64,000 bases of DNA from Deinandra increscens subsp. villosa (lineage: Eukaryota > Streptophyta > Magnoliopsida > Asterales > Asteraceae). The stretch is taken from positions 5,658,997-5,722,996 of the forward strand of contig JBCNJP010000019.1 of assembly GCA_039602395.1 (NCBI GenBank), read 5' to 3'. Made by a program: the position numbers and the translations under genes. Below, in pieces: positions 24,391 to 37,034 of the stretch (the stretch's first letter is position 1; each line of letters begins with the position of its first letter). The notes beneath the pieces are model-generated. The model saw only the letters and a program-made list of their open reading frames with translations, had not been told where the DNA came from and did not search any database.

Positions 24391-26130
24391 CCAAATGCCT
24401 AGTAATTCAAGCAGTATTTTTATAACTAATTCAAGCAGTATTTTTATAACTATATGGTTCATTTGAAAAACAAGAAACGAGAATCTTTAATGATAACATA
24501 ACAAAGTTGAAATAAACGGTAGACATAACGAAGACATCCTCGTGCAATCCCCACATTAATAAAAACGAAACTTGATTTGTTAGATTGGATTTTTTGTGTA
24601 ATTTTAATCTTAGTATACAGTGAAGTACGTTATGGTATCTTTGGTGTTAAAAAAAAAAGTTAAAAAGTAAAGGATTGAGGCTAGCAATTTACCAATATGA
24701 AAAGGGTGGTTTTGAGAGCACAACTTCGTTTTCAAGCAAAGCGGCAAACTTGTGGCCCTTTTTCACACTTAAATTCTTCTTTTTCCCCCAATCCCAACCT
24801 TTATCCTACGGATGAAAAAGCAACGGTGCAAGCATATGGTGTTTTTATACTTTTTTTCTATTTGGTTGTGACATGTCATAGAATGATTGGCCTTTTTTTC
24901 TTTGTTTATCAACCGGCTTAAAAAAACAATGTGTTTCTGTACTTCTTTACTATAATGACGTGGTATCATGCGTCTGGTTATTTAATTTATTTTTTAAAGT
25001 TTTTAACCACCAAAAAATATCGTAGACGGTGTAGATTAGTAATTGTTTTGGCAAATTTTGTTTTTAGGCGAGGTATGTAGTTTTTTGTATATATATTTTC
25101 TTAATTTGTTTTGTTTTTTGCTGCGTTTTATTTATGTTTTGTGTTTGGGTTTAATATTTTTTTTTTTATATTTTTATGTTATATATATTCTCTACTCATA
25201 TTATAATTTATATTTATCGTTGTATCGGCCTATAAGTATGAGTTTCAGTTTTTGCCTGGGTATTTTTTAAACTGTTTTGTCTCTGATGCGAAACAAGAGT
25301 AGTGTTAATTAATACAAGGACTCGGTTTCGCATACTCATCCATGTTGTGCATTTTCATGCGTTAAAAATGTACAAAATGTTTCGGTGCAACGTGTAGAAG
25401 GAACCTACTCGTTAAGGTTCTACCGGGCCAATCCTCTTAATCTTTCAAACTTTGATGTTGATATTTTTAGAAATTAAATAGTCAGACGTTTGTTAAAACA
25501 GTTAAACGGACATTAGAAACATTTGTAAAGGTCTAGAAGTTTCAAAAGGTCATAGCAAAATTTTTAAAAATCAAATGATCTAAAAAACAGTCTGAACTAA
25601 ATGTAAGTTTAGAAAGAAGATACGGGCATATGTAATTCCGTTATATATTAAGAACACTAAAATTATTAATATTCACTTATCATTCTAAAGTATTCAAAAA
25701 TCAAAATTGTAATCCACGTGTTGCTATATATGCAAATAAACTTCGTTCTAAAAGCATCAAACTAAAAATAAGATGTAAAAAACGAAAACACGTGTCTGTT
25801 CTTCTAACATCATATAAATCATATCGCATTAGTTGAATGAAACATTAAACAAAATTTAATACGTAAAGACAACAATATGAAGCTAAAATTAAAACTAGAG
25901 AAACGATTTAAAAATACAATTTAAAAAATATACAAATTTCTACATAAAATATAAAACAACAGGAAAAATAAAATTATCAAAAGATATAATAAATCTTTAT
26001 AGACTATTATCAGTATTTTATTTAAATTATGTAATATAATAATAATAAAGCGTCAATATGAATACACATTCTATAAAATTAAAATCATAGAATCTCATTT
26101 TCTTCCTTGTTTGTCTCCCCTCGTTGGCCC
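24391..26130. other. Intergenic spacer upstream of the expansin
   Basis: AT-rich, no gene recognised. A 26-bp tandem (agtaattcaagcagtatttt…) occurs twice at 24410-24455. Small open frames here match nothing I know. Confidence 0.5.
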
Positions 26131-26131
26131 C

Positions 26132-26139
26132 AATAAATA
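26132..26139 (+). promoter_or_regulatory. Candidate TATA-like box of the expansin gene
   Basis: AATAAATA lies 76 bp before the expansin ATG. The spacing fits a TATA element with a 5'UTR of about 45 bp, but the match is weak. Confidence 0.35.
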
Positions 26140-26207
26140 GCGGTTCGTACTTCACTCTCTTCACACTTTCAACCCCACATTCTCAACTCTCTTTCGTGTG
26201 TGTGAAA

Positions 26208-27668
26208 ATGGCGGTCACTTATCTTCTACTTCTCCTCACGATTCTGACCGCCGTCGACGCTCGTATCCCCGGAGTTTACACCGGAGGCCAGTGGGAGACC
26301 GCTCACGCCACCTTCTACGGTGGCAATGACGCCTCCGGCACCATGGGTACGTCACCATTCCCATTTCAAATTCAACCCCCTACAAAATAATAATAATAAT
26401 TCATTAACTTTCCGTAATTAACATATGTTAATTTTTTTAAACGGCTAAATTACACATCATTATTCACTACTCTAAAGTGATTTAATGTTATTTTGTTACA
26501 GGTGGAGCATGCGGGTACGGGAATTTGTACAGCCAGGGGTACGGTGTCAACACGGCGGCGCTGAGTACGGCTCTGTTCAATAATGGGCTGAGCTGCGGGG
26601 CTTGTTTCGAGATAAAGTGTGTAAATGATCCGCAGTGGTGCCATCCCGGCAACCCGTCGATTTTCGTAACGGCTACGAATTTCTGTCCGCCTAATTTTGC
26701 TCAGGCGAGTGATAATGGAGGGTGGTGCAACCCTCCTCGAACCCATTTCGATCTCGCAATGCCTGTGTTTCTCAAAATGGCCGAGTACCGTGCCGGAATA
26801 GTTCCCGTTTCTTACCGCCGGTTAGCCTTCTTTTTTAGCAAACTATTTAGTAGTATTTACATATTTTTACAACAAACAAACAAAGCCCCAACCCACGCAG
26901 GGCGTCCACTGGGCAAAAATAGGTCCTAACGGGACCTCGAGCCGATATCAGTTGAGCTCATTATAAGAAAATCCACACCACGAGCAAACAGATGATAAAA
27001 CTTGTTGGGCTCAGAATTTATGACCTTTTAGTCCTGAGTTTTTTCTGACGCCATATTATTCGGGCAAATGAGCTATGATTAGTAGATATTGTTTTTAAAA
27101 ACTATAATACTATTATAATTACATAAATATTATTTAGTGTTTAACAGTTTAATGGATTGTGTGTCCAATTTACCTTAAATATTCCAACATCTTGTCGCTG
27201 CCCCTAAAAAACGCGGCTTAGTGGGACATCATCGTACCTTCAAAACCGCGTTTTGTAAATTTACGGTCTCCTTTTTTATATATACACATTTTTACCATTT
27301 TAGCCCTGGAAAACTATTAAGTTACAATAACAACAAAATATGTTGGTGATATTGACAGGGTGGCATGCCGAAAACACGGCGGGATACGATTCACCATCAA
27401 CGGTTTCCGTTACTTCAACTTGGTTCTGATCACCAACGTTGCGGGAGCAGGGGACGTAACTCGAGCATGGGTGAAAGGTTCGAGGACGGGATGGATGAGC
27501 CTTAGTCGTAACTGGGGTCAAAACTGGCAATCAAATGCGGTGCTTGTTGGCCAATCGCTTTCATTTAGGGTCACGACTAGTGATCGTCGGACCTCCACCT
27601 CATGGAACATCGTGCCCGCAAATTGGAATTTCGGGCAAACCTTTGTCGGCAAAAATTTTCGAGTTTAG
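26208..27668 (+). CDS. EXPA: Alpha-expansin (EXPA), 255 aa
   Basis: Three exons, 26208-26346, 26502-26820 and 27359-27668, join in frame with GT-AG introns at the classic expansin positions. The product starts with a signal peptide (MAVTYLLLLLTILTAVDA, about 18-20 aa). The double-psi beta-barrel domain follows: HATFYGGNDASGTMGGACGY, then NTAALSTALFNNG, CGACFEIKC, FVTATNFCPPN and HFDLAMPVF. HFD is the catalytic-like motif shared with GH45. The C-terminal CBM63 grass-pollen-like domain carries RFTINGFRYFNLVLITNV, GSRTGW, SRNWGQNWQSN and FGQTFVGKNF. The protein is secreted and loosens cellulose-xyloglucan contacts during acid growth. The start at 26208 is the first ATG; upstream in-frame codons lack one. 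Length and key residues look intact. Confidence 0.96.
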
Positions 27669-29693
27669 CGACTTGAATGCTAAACGGGTTAATTAAGACT
27701 TTTTTACGGGCGTTTTTATTTTACTAATATACTCGTTACACAAGGTTTATAATAAAGAAATTGTGTAGCGTCTAGGTGTGTTTTAAAAGAAAGGGCAATT
27801 AAGTTTAGGACGAGTGTGAGAGGAAGGTGTGAAGTGGCTATAATTATGAAGTATAAAGTCATGTAATTTCGATTCATGACGGCCCTCAGCTTTCTGCTTT
27901 TTATAACTTTGTTTTCATGTTATCATCATTATGATATGATATTTTTGGAATTTTACAAGTTTATGTGTTTGATTCATCTATAAATATGCTATTTATTAAT
28001 GTGGTCGGTGTAAGGGATTTAGGGTATTTAACATGAATTTTAGTTGCATACTTTTGCACGTAATAATACAAGATTGAAACTGATATCAGAGAGACATAGA
28101 CACAAAACTAAACCCGAATTAAAGAAATCACAGAAGCGTAATCTCCACGAATTCGAAATTAATTTGCCGACTTGAAAATAAGAATCCATGTCACCACCTA
28201 CTGTTTAAATTACACATCACCATAATTAATTATTTCCGTCCACCGCACCTGAATTGTGTAATTGTGTTTCGAATAATTAATTGACTTATGATGGATAACC
28301 AAATTTGGGTTGCAACAATAAATTTCGCACACCAATTTGTATTACGTAAATTGAATGGTTTCTTTGGGCCGGCCCACCTATTTGTGGGGGGTTAAGCCCA
28401 ATAAGAAATTACGCAATAGTTCTATGACTCTATCAGAGATAATTGATTAATTGGAATGAAATTGGTGTGGTTCGTTAGCTCTTTCTTTTGAGATAAATGA
28501 ATTCAGAATAAAGGAAGGCGGTCGTGATAGATAGAGGTCTTTCCTTAAAACCAGAGACGAATGAAATCCGAATAAAGGAAGGCGGTCGTGATAGGGAAAG
28601 GCTTTTCCTTATTACCAGAAACGAGAAATTGGGCCAAATCGCCTGGTATAGAAGAAGCACTTAGGGAATCGATCTATAGTAATGGACTAAAATATGGATT
28701 TTGAGTTTTGAAAATTTAAATACCGGAGTTAATTTAACTACCGATGTTTGGTCGGCTCCTCATGGTTCGCCCAATTCGTTCCTTTTCATTACCACACATT
28801 GGGTTAGTCTCGATACATGGCAAATCATGAAATGAACTGTAGCTTTTGAAAAGTTTGACTATCAGCATGATAGTGAAAACTTATTTTATCATTAATATGG
28901 TGCATGCATGGTGTGGGTGATGGTAGCTATGCGACATGGGCACATCACACGAACCGCCATTATGTGTTTGAAGTTTGACTTGGCTTGGTCTCGACAACAG
29001 AGGGAGTTGTAATGCAAGCTTGTTAAATAGTTAAAGCAAAATTAAACATTAAACCAACTAAGCTATACTTCTGTTATTAACATATCGTGATTATATATAC
29101 TATTAATAATTTTTAACAGCAATGAATAGTATTGTAATTCTATTGGGCTACATGGCTCCAATGATTGGATGCCAGGTGACATCATCCTATTTACTTTTTT
29201 TGTTTCTTTTAACGCCATTGTGTAGTTATGTTTATTTGTATTTTTTATGTTAATTCTTTTTTTGGTCTAACAATGTTGCGCAACATTTTGAATTTCTATT
29301 TTCTTTATCTTGTGTTTTTCCAGTGTACCTGTTTTATATACCCGTGTTAAAATCTAGTTATATACAATCTCCAATTTTAGGTCATATCTTTTGAACCTAA
29401 TGTGGTGGCACAATCACCTTAGCTAGGCACCGCTATATTTTAAAGTATGTGTAGGATGATTTTCTTCGCATCTATACTTCATAAGGAGTTTCCTCACTGT
29501 TTTATAAAAAATTGATAACTATTATCAGTACTATTAACTTCATGGTACAAGATTTTTCAATACAAATAACTGTCACATGAATGAGTTTCTGGGCATTTGA
29601 ATCTTTCAACACTTCATGAAGGGGTCTATGATCCTGCCTTCTTTCAAAAGAATATAACTTTGTTCACCTTCTCTTTGATGACTTATTTTCTTT
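27669..29693. other. Intergenic spacer
   Basis: It includes the expansin 3'UTR (to about 27960). No gene recognised. A two-copy tandem repeat lies at 28499-28625. Confidence 0.5.
28499..28625. repeat. Two-copy tandem repeat, about 64-bp unit
   Basis: The block gaataaaggaaggcggtcgt, followed by gatag and a ccagagacga-type end, occurs twice in a row (28499-28562 and 28563-28625) with about 85% identity. A shared TTTCCTT lies near the middle of each unit. Confidence 0.8.
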
Positions 29694-31933
29694 TCATGAA
29701 GGCAACAAGTATCTGAATTCATAGACATATGGCTGAATTTCTATCATCTTAGCCGGATTGGACTTCGTTTCACCATTGAGACACTCCATTATTAACCTTT
29801 TAAGCGAGCCAGATTGCGGCAACTGGCTATAAATCCATTCAAGAAGTGACTCCATATCATCTGCAAAATCCTTCATGTGCCATTGTAGAAGCTTTGGCAC
29901 CATGATCTTTTTCTTGCTAATAACCCCCACCGCGGCTTCTAGATACTCCAGTCTTGCTCTTGCTAATTCATTCACTATATCCTCAGCTGTATACACCCTC
30001 AACTGCAAGTAACAATATAATTACTTAATTATATTAAGACATACTAATTACATAATTAGTTAAATATTTGTGTCCTAGGCTCCTAGCTAGCTTACTGCTG
30101 GTGAAGACCAACTCCCTCTACAAAGAGCAAATGTCACATTGGGTTCCGGAAACCCGAGCCCATACGCGTGTCTCAGTAGTATTTCCCTCTCATCTGCTAG
30201 ACCCTTGTAGGATTAAGCAATAACATGTCAGATTTATACTTTAAAAGTTGTTCAAAGTTTGAACATTTATTATGGTGTCAACTTACATGATTGGAGTTTG
30301 AAGGATGCCGAAGAATGAAGTGCTCGATGGCGAGTGCGTTAACCACAATACCGCCCACATTGATTACCGCCTTATTCATGAGAACTAGTAGTTTCTCTTG
30401 TGTTGAGGGCAATCCATGTTGTAGAAAAGCCTGAAACAAAAGTAACACTAAGTAAGAACCTGTATGATGTTTATTAATTTTGGGATTTTTTGATACTAAT
30501 TTTTTAAGATTTCTCACAGTACATGCATTATGCAGGCATTGTATATGTTGATCCAGAAGGCTAACTTTTGCTTATATGTCAATAAGTTCAACTTCACACT
30601 GCATAGTTTCTGCATCAAAACTCTAAAGAAAGCAACATGTAAGTTACATAAGGTTCCCCCTATCCTCACACCACCCCAAAGTCAAAAGCTCGTTTGACTT
30701 TTTCAACCTTTGACTTTTTCAAATGGTTGCATAATTATCTTAAAACATATTCTTAAAAGCATCAACAAACTACCTTAGTTTTCCAACTTCTATGGAACAT
30801 TCAGAAACGCGAGTATGATCGAGAGTATTTTGCGTAATTTGGGTGAAAGACTTGTATGGACCAATGTCTCTAGTTGCACCATCAAAGTCAAGTAATATGG
30901 AATACGGGTCGGAACTTGACCCGTTATTATTGAAGAAAAACATGGGTGCTGTACAGTTGAAACTTGTTTTAGAGATGAAGCTTTTGGAACTCATGCAAGA
31001 GATTTGCTTCTGCACAATATCTGACCCTTCTTCACTATCTGGAAATGGCTGATTCAAATCTAGAAATATTCCAATTAAGCATTTGATAAGATCTTCAGAT
31101 AACTTATTTGGATTTCTTGCATGATTATTTACACAACTTGAGTTGTCTTCTGGTTCCAATACTGAAAGGCCAAGTTTAGCATATTTCAAGTCGACCGAAG
31201 AAGATCTTCTTTTATGGGTGTCTTTATAATCTTGTAACTCATTATTATTTATGAATTTTAGTCGATTTGGTTGTCGTCTGTGTGATTTTGTCCGTGGTCT
31301 TTGATGATGTGGATGCAGGGTTCTTATATGCTGAAGTTCCCAGTCTTTGGTTTGTTTCTTCTCCATGTACAAGTTGAGGTTCAACTTATGGACCTTTTTC
31401 TCCAGCCATAAAATTTCTTCTTCCACTGTTGCCAGTTCTGTAAGCAGTTCTTTCATCTGTAAAAATGATCTTTTTTTCAATGTATATTACCTATTAAATC
31501 TTTTTATTTGAAATAGTCATATTAGTTTATTCTAAATTCATAAAAAAAGATTAATTTATCTTGAGAAATTAATCAAAGTAAAAGTAAGAAAGATGAATGA
31601 ACTGATTAACCTTAAAGGGAAGGTGGGTTTGAGTAGATAAACATGGACAGCAAGGACCATCCAATGCATACTGCAAGACTTTGCTCAGTTTTAACTCCTC
31701 TTCTAATTCTTCTTCAAGTTGTTGAACCTTTTCATCATACATACTTTTTAAGATTTAAGTAATCAAACAAAGAAAACACCTTAAACTCATAACCATTTAG
31801 CAAAAAAAGATAGGTTTGCAGTACATAAACTGAGAGAAGAAACTTAGAAAAAGATAAAGGAGACCTCTTGCTGGAGAGCCATTGTTTTTTTATTCTCCTG
31901 AGTTTCCTGCATGATGAGCTCTTCAAATTTCAT
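29694..31933 (-). CDS. MIP1-type leucine-zipper / DUF547 protein, 509 aa
   Basis: Seven exons on the minus strand: 31933-31865, 31727-31611, 31456-30774, 30622-30523, 30430-30287, 30203-30096, 30002-29694. The N-terminus is a coiled coil (VQQLEEELEEELKLSKVLQ, then ELATVEEEILWLEKKVHKLN) of the ternary-complex-factor MIP1 leucine-zipper type. A variable basic linker and NKLSEDLIKCLIGIF follow. The C-terminal half is DUF547: KLNLLTYKQKLAFWINIYNA, INVGGIVVNALAIEHFILRH, AYGLGFPEPNVTFALCRGSW, RVYTAEDIVNELARARLEYL and a final PYVYEFRYLLPS. The family is plant-wide and poorly characterised; a role as a scaffold or MADS-protein partner is known only for a few members. The exon 2 acceptor (gatgaaaag) is purine-rich, so the N-terminal junction is the least certain part. 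Lengths and frames agree throughout. Confidence 0.88.
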
Positions 31934-32994
31934 TATATTGAAGAATTAGAGATACAGAGAGAGGATGATGAATTGATGATGATAGAGGAGAGTGTATGGA
32001 TCTATGATAAAGGTCAGGCAGCATCTAAATAAGTGTTGATCATTTACTCTGTTTCTTCTAGAAAAACATAATCTTAATTTAGATTTTAGGCTGCATCTTC
32101 ACTTCAGAAACTTAAAAATACCCCCCTCACTCTCAAGGTTGAAACATTTCCATATCATTATTTTTTTACATTAATTTCTCATCAAATTTATTTCTCATCA
32201 CCGATGTATTTATTTTCATAGCTAACTTGTATTTTAAATTTTAATATCATATAAGTAAATATAATATGATTGAAATAAAAATTATTTAATATAATATAAT
32301 ATGGTTGAATATCATAAAATTCAATCAAAATTTAAAATTTACAATAAACGATACAATAAATTAAACATCAAAATTATATTTGTCTTGTTGACATGTTGAT
32401 AGGTTTTGAATTGACGGGTTGATGGGTTTAATTGTTTAGCCCGAACAAGTCTAATGCATTTTAAACATGTCAACCTGAACATAACTCGTGATGTGTCGTC
32501 TCAGAATATATATTTAATATGAAATTCTTAAATTTTATCAAAAAAATATTAAAAATAACATATAATTTACTGTTATAGGATAATATATCTTATATATATG
32601 AACTTTTAATAAGTTTTATATGTTTATAATTTTACAAACTTTTGACCAGTTTATATATGAATATTAATATTACATACAACTTTAAAAAAAAGAAAAACAT
32701 ATATATAAAAATAATAAATAAATAGAGTCAAACCACCAAAGGCAACATTTTTTTTTCTTTAAGGCAACATTTTTAGTTTAAATCTACCAACTAAAATTGG
32801 TTATAATATTATTTTTTAATTAAATCTCATGTTCAATTAGTAGTTGCTAATATATATCAACACATTCGGTGTCACGTCACTGACATACCATATATGTTGT
32901 TATTCTACATTTTTAGGTTGTTGTGTCTTGAATACGAATTTAAGAAAATAATGTTCTGGTATATTTATTTTGTTTGTAGTTGTTGTAGTGAACA
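31934..32994. other. Intergenic, promoter side of the DUF547 gene
   Basis: AT-rich; no other gene recognised. 31934-32030 is probably the DUF547 gene's 5'UTR and core promoter. Confidence 0.45.
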
Positions 32995-33002
32995 CTAATA
33001 GA

Positions 33003-33522
33003 CAGTGGCGGTTCTTAATGGGTACCAGCAGTGACCTCGGTCACTGCTGATTTTTTGTCCCGAGGTACCGAGTATAGGCGTTTTACGAAGAAATTTTTTA
33101 TATATATCGTTTCGGTCACCACTAATTTTTTTTATATATATTGAGTTGGTCACCACTAATTTTTTTTTTTAATATTGAATGTATTAAGTCAGTCTCCAAC
33201 GTAAAATTATTTATAAACGTTATGTATCTACTAAAACAATATCAAAAATTAGATCTTAAATGACTTATTTTAACTAAAACAAAGTTTAGGGTTGTTTTGG
33301 TAACTAAAACAAAGTATAAGGGTACTCATTTATAGTTTTTTTGTTTGAACCGACTCGACCCGGATTCAATATTTTTTGTTCTAATGGATTGACCCGACCC
33401 GAATTCGTTACTTATATATATATATATTGGTATGATCCGACCCGAATTCGTTAGTTATATATATATTTTTTGGTCACGTAACTTTCGGTCACCCACGAAA
33501 TTTTTTTCAAGATCCGCCACTG
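33003..33522. mobile_element. hAT-type MITE, 520 bp, with perfect 8-bp TSD
   Basis: The ends CAGTGGCGG and CCGCCACTG are exact inverted repeats. They are flanked by identical CTAATAGA at 32995-33002 and 33523-33530. An 8-bp TSD with a CAGTGGCGG end indicates a hAT-type element. Inside, ggtcaccactaattttttt occurs twice and cgacccgaattcgtta-type words repeat. There is no transposase. Confidence 0.9.
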
Positions 33523-33530
33523 CTAATAGA

Positions 33531-35423
33531 TAAAAATAATCGCAGTTAAAAAAAACTAAAATGATAATGTTTTTACTGAAAAGAGATGCGAAGTGAATAT
33601 AAAAATTAATACAGAAAATCATATAGATATACATACACACATGTTCAACTTAAAAACAAAAGATAAAGAGTAAACTTTACTTCAGTTTTATTTTGTTGTG
33701 GTTTGTCCAAAAATATTATGAATACGTCTTTAAATCTTCAAAATTCTCATTTATGTTCCTGACTTATATAAAACTATCAGGCAACGTCCCTTAGCATAAC
33801 GGCAGGTTAACGATTTTATTCAAGCTAGTCTAAGCCCCACCCCCGGGGGGGGGGGGGGGGGGGGGCAAAATGATACTTTACTTACTTAGGGACGAAAAGT
33901 GTAGTTTACATTCTCTTGGTTTGCCCAAAAAAAATTAGGTTATGTCCTTAAACTTTAAAATTAATCATTTATGTCCCTGTGATTTTAGCATCACAACAAT
34001 TTTAGATCTCGGTTTTCTGGAGCTCTGAACCACTCTCGTATAGTGAGGGAGAGAGAGGGTAATGGATTATGGTGGTGGTGAGTTGAGTTCAAGATGGTAG
34101 AGCTATGGTACTTGTTTGAAAGGGATTGAGATAGAAGAGCAATAGAATTCTTAAAGATGAATTCGAATTTCAAGATTAATCTGTTATTCTATCAGATTTG
34201 GTGGTGCATCACTTTGATTTTGATTTTGACTATAAAAATCAACCTGCTTAATAAATATAGCAATATATACAACGGTGTATCAAATATATGATTATCAAAC
34301 GATGGGTGGCGATTGTGGATGGTTCACGAGAGGGGGTGGATTAAGATTCATATAGGGACGTAATGTGTTATGTTGTATTTATTAACTTAATACGGATATA
34401 CGTAATCTGTATTTAGCTCTTCTCTCTTCTTTTATTGTCCTCTTGTCCTGTCGCCAATTGACAATATGACTTAGGGCGCAATATAATGAAGTGGTCAAAT
34501 CATATTTTGGTAAAGCACCTTGAATCCACTGGATAGTAAAGGATCTTGGATCCAACACACCCTTTGTGAATGAGAGAGATAAAGACAAGAAAGACCGATG
34601 AAATCAAGTTTCAAGGTTGTAATTTAATGGTAAAGTTTAATTACCATAAACCTCCAGAATAGTTAAGGAGCTTTTAGGTTTGATTCATCTCCTAAAGGCG
34701 GCTCTCGGCTTAAGTTGTATTGAGTTAAGGTGGCATTAGACATTGATTACCCATGGTCTTTTTCTTATTACCTATTGTATAAACCACATGGACATAAAGT
34801 GTTAGAGTTTGGGGGTAGAAAGATCCTTAAATAACATTTAACAGAATCTTAAACCTGTTGCTAGGATTAGGGACGTAACCTAATAGTTTTCCTTTGTTTT
34901 TTCCTTTTCTTTTTGCCTCCCTCCCAAAAGGGGCGACTTTTTTTTTCTTAATTTCTTTTCTAAATTTTGCCTATTTAGGTGTCAATTTTTCCTTTTCCCT
35001 ATATAGGTTTTTTTTTCTTTTCTCCTAAGTAAATAGCAAATTTTAAAGTTTAGATGTAACCTGATTTTTAGCAAACAACAATGGATGATGTAAACTGGAG
35101 TTTACTTAAAGATGAATTATTACCAATTAGAATAAAAATAAATAGCAATTAAAATCGATGGGAATCATGAATTGAAAGCGGTGGACGGTGGTTGTATGAA
35201 GCCCATGAAAATTATAATTATAAAAACTTCTTCTCTACTTTAATGCTCCATGACCCATGCCTTTTCGCCCGTGATACTTTGTCATTTTTCTTTTTTTTTT
35301 AGGATTTTTGATTATTTATTGAGTAACTCTTATTTATTTGATATTTACAAATATAATATTTATTTAATCTTATATTATATTATACACCTCTCGACCAGTT
35401 TATAATTGTTTAAGCTTTATAAC
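33531..35423. other. Intergenic spacer with a 21-base G homopolymer
   Basis: No gene seen. Sequence near 33700-33760 and 33920-33980 is loosely repeated (ggtttgtccaaaa, ttaaat…catttatgtcc), as in old duplicated element ends. A C4G21 block is at 33841-33865. Confidence 0.5.
33845..33865. repeat. G21 homopolymer
   Basis: Twenty-one consecutive G follow a C-rich segment. Its length is likely uncertain in the assembly. Confidence 0.85.
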
Positions 35424-35437
35424 TTGTATGAAGTGTT

Positions 35438-35660
35438 TTTTTTTTAACGGCGTTTGGAACTACTCCCCAAATCTCCAATACCCAAGTGAGTCTTCCTGAG
35501 ACGGGATTGCAACAGTCCATACTGATTTTGACACTCTAAGCTTGGCTCACCCAGGAACACCATCAAGGAGGAAACTCACCACTTGAGAAAAACCCCTTTG
35601 AATCAGGTTTGAACTTGAGACTTCAAGGTCCCCAAACTCTAGCCTTCATCCCCATACCAT
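35438..35660 (-). mobile_element. SINE family B, near full length (minus strand)
   Basis: Read on the minus strand it begins atggtatggggatgaaggc, carries a B-box-like agttcaaacctg about 50 bp in (plus-strand 35604-35615), and ends caaacgccgtt followed by a run of A (plus-strand T-run from 35436). Flanks ttgtatgaagtgtt (35424-35437) and ttgtagaaagtgtt (35661-35674) match 12 of 14, a TSD that abuts or overlaps the poly-A. A tRNA-derived head, no coding, about 220 bp and a poly-A make this a SINE. Confidence 0.8.
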
Positions 35661-36342
35661 TTGTAGAAAGTGTTAGAAAGAAAATTTTGTTTTCAAGTGA
35701 ATGATAATTTTGATATTGTAATAAAAAGAGATTTGCAATCCGTGTTTTGTCATTAGATAACGGGGTATACAAAAAGTTAAATTGTTATAACACAACGTAA
35801 ATAACAAGAAAATACAAAAATATTACATAACAACGTTAAAATTAGAAGCTAAACGCTCGAAGTATTGAGTATTTGACCAAATGTTATGTTACACGACCAT
35901 ACTCCTTACACTATCAACTTCTGTGTAAATTTGACGAGTTTGGATTTAAACCCAAACATAAAAATAAAAATAAACACAACTAAAACAAAAACATAAAAGA
36001 CTGCGTAACAACGTTTGAATTAGAAGGAAAACACACAGTGTCGAGCCAAATCACATATTAAACTTGTTGTGTTTGAATTAAAAAAAAATTCAAAAAAAAA
36101 ATTCAAAAAAAAATTAATGATCAAGTGTAACGACGTTTAAATTAGAAGTAAAACACTTAAAATATTAAGACTAGAATCTAAATGTCATCTTACACGACAA
36201 TATATATTACTCCACTACCTCTTATGCTAAATTTGTTGCGTTTGAATTTTGAAAAAATGGTCAAGCCATTTGATAACCACCAATGCCATATGACAAGATG
36301 TCACGGATTCACCATTTCACTATTCCTAACACAATTCAAATT

Positions 36343-36680
36343 AGGGTTGTAAACGAGCCGAACAGAACCGAACAAAGTTGTGTTCATGTACGTTTGGCAT
36401 TAAACTTGTTCACGAACACAAACCGAACGAATTTTCTTGTTCGTGTTCATTTATTAAGAAATTGAACATGTTCACGAATGGTTTATGAACACAAACAAAA
36501 ATATACAAATTTTTTTTAAATTAATATTTGTAGTCTCCAACATATTACCGAACGTTTACGAACGTAATTGAACAACTCGGCCTATGTTCGTGGTCGTTTG
36601 TTAAGTAAGTGAACGGAATTTTTTTATTGTGTTCCTTTAGTTATTAAACGAACGAACGTAAACGAAAGGCTAAAACTTAC
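36343..36680. mobile_element. hAT-type element fragment
   Basis: It starts ttagggttgtaaacgagccg and is packed with gttcgtgttc/gaacacgaac words in both orientations, the subterminal pattern of plant non-autonomous hAT elements. No clean second terminus or TSD was found. Confidence 0.5.
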
Positions 36681-36810
36681 ATGCATTATTTTTTAGTGTA
36701 AAAAGAATAGTTTTGTCTATTTTTAAGCCTTTTTAAGTATACCATTAAATCCAAAATTTTATATTCTGTAGTTGGATAACAAGTATTGTAAGATTATTTG
36801 AAACTGACTA

Positions 36811-37034
36811 TTTCTTCTAATAGTTTTCGGAATTATTCTCAAACCTCTAATATCCGAGTGAGCTTTTTTGAAACCGGATTGCAACCGTCCATCTGAATTT
36901 GATACTCCAGACTTAACTCACCAATGAACATCATCAAGAAAGAAACTCATCACTTAGGAAAACCTTATTTAAGTGAGGTTTTAAACTTGATAACTCAAGG
37001 ATCCCAAGCCCATAATTATCATTCTCATGTCAGC
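36811..37034 (-). mobile_element. SINE family B, diverged copy (minus strand)
   Basis: Tctcaaacctctaatatccg, gaaaccggattgcaaccgtc and the following blocks align along the whole length of the 35438-35660 copy, in the same orientation, 1.2 kb away. It is more diverged and its poly-A is degraded. Confidence 0.72.

Noticed and set aside
24697..24921. 74-codon frame starting MKRVVLRAQL
   Set aside because: Short, no domain, no sign of selection visible, flanked by AT-rich spacer.
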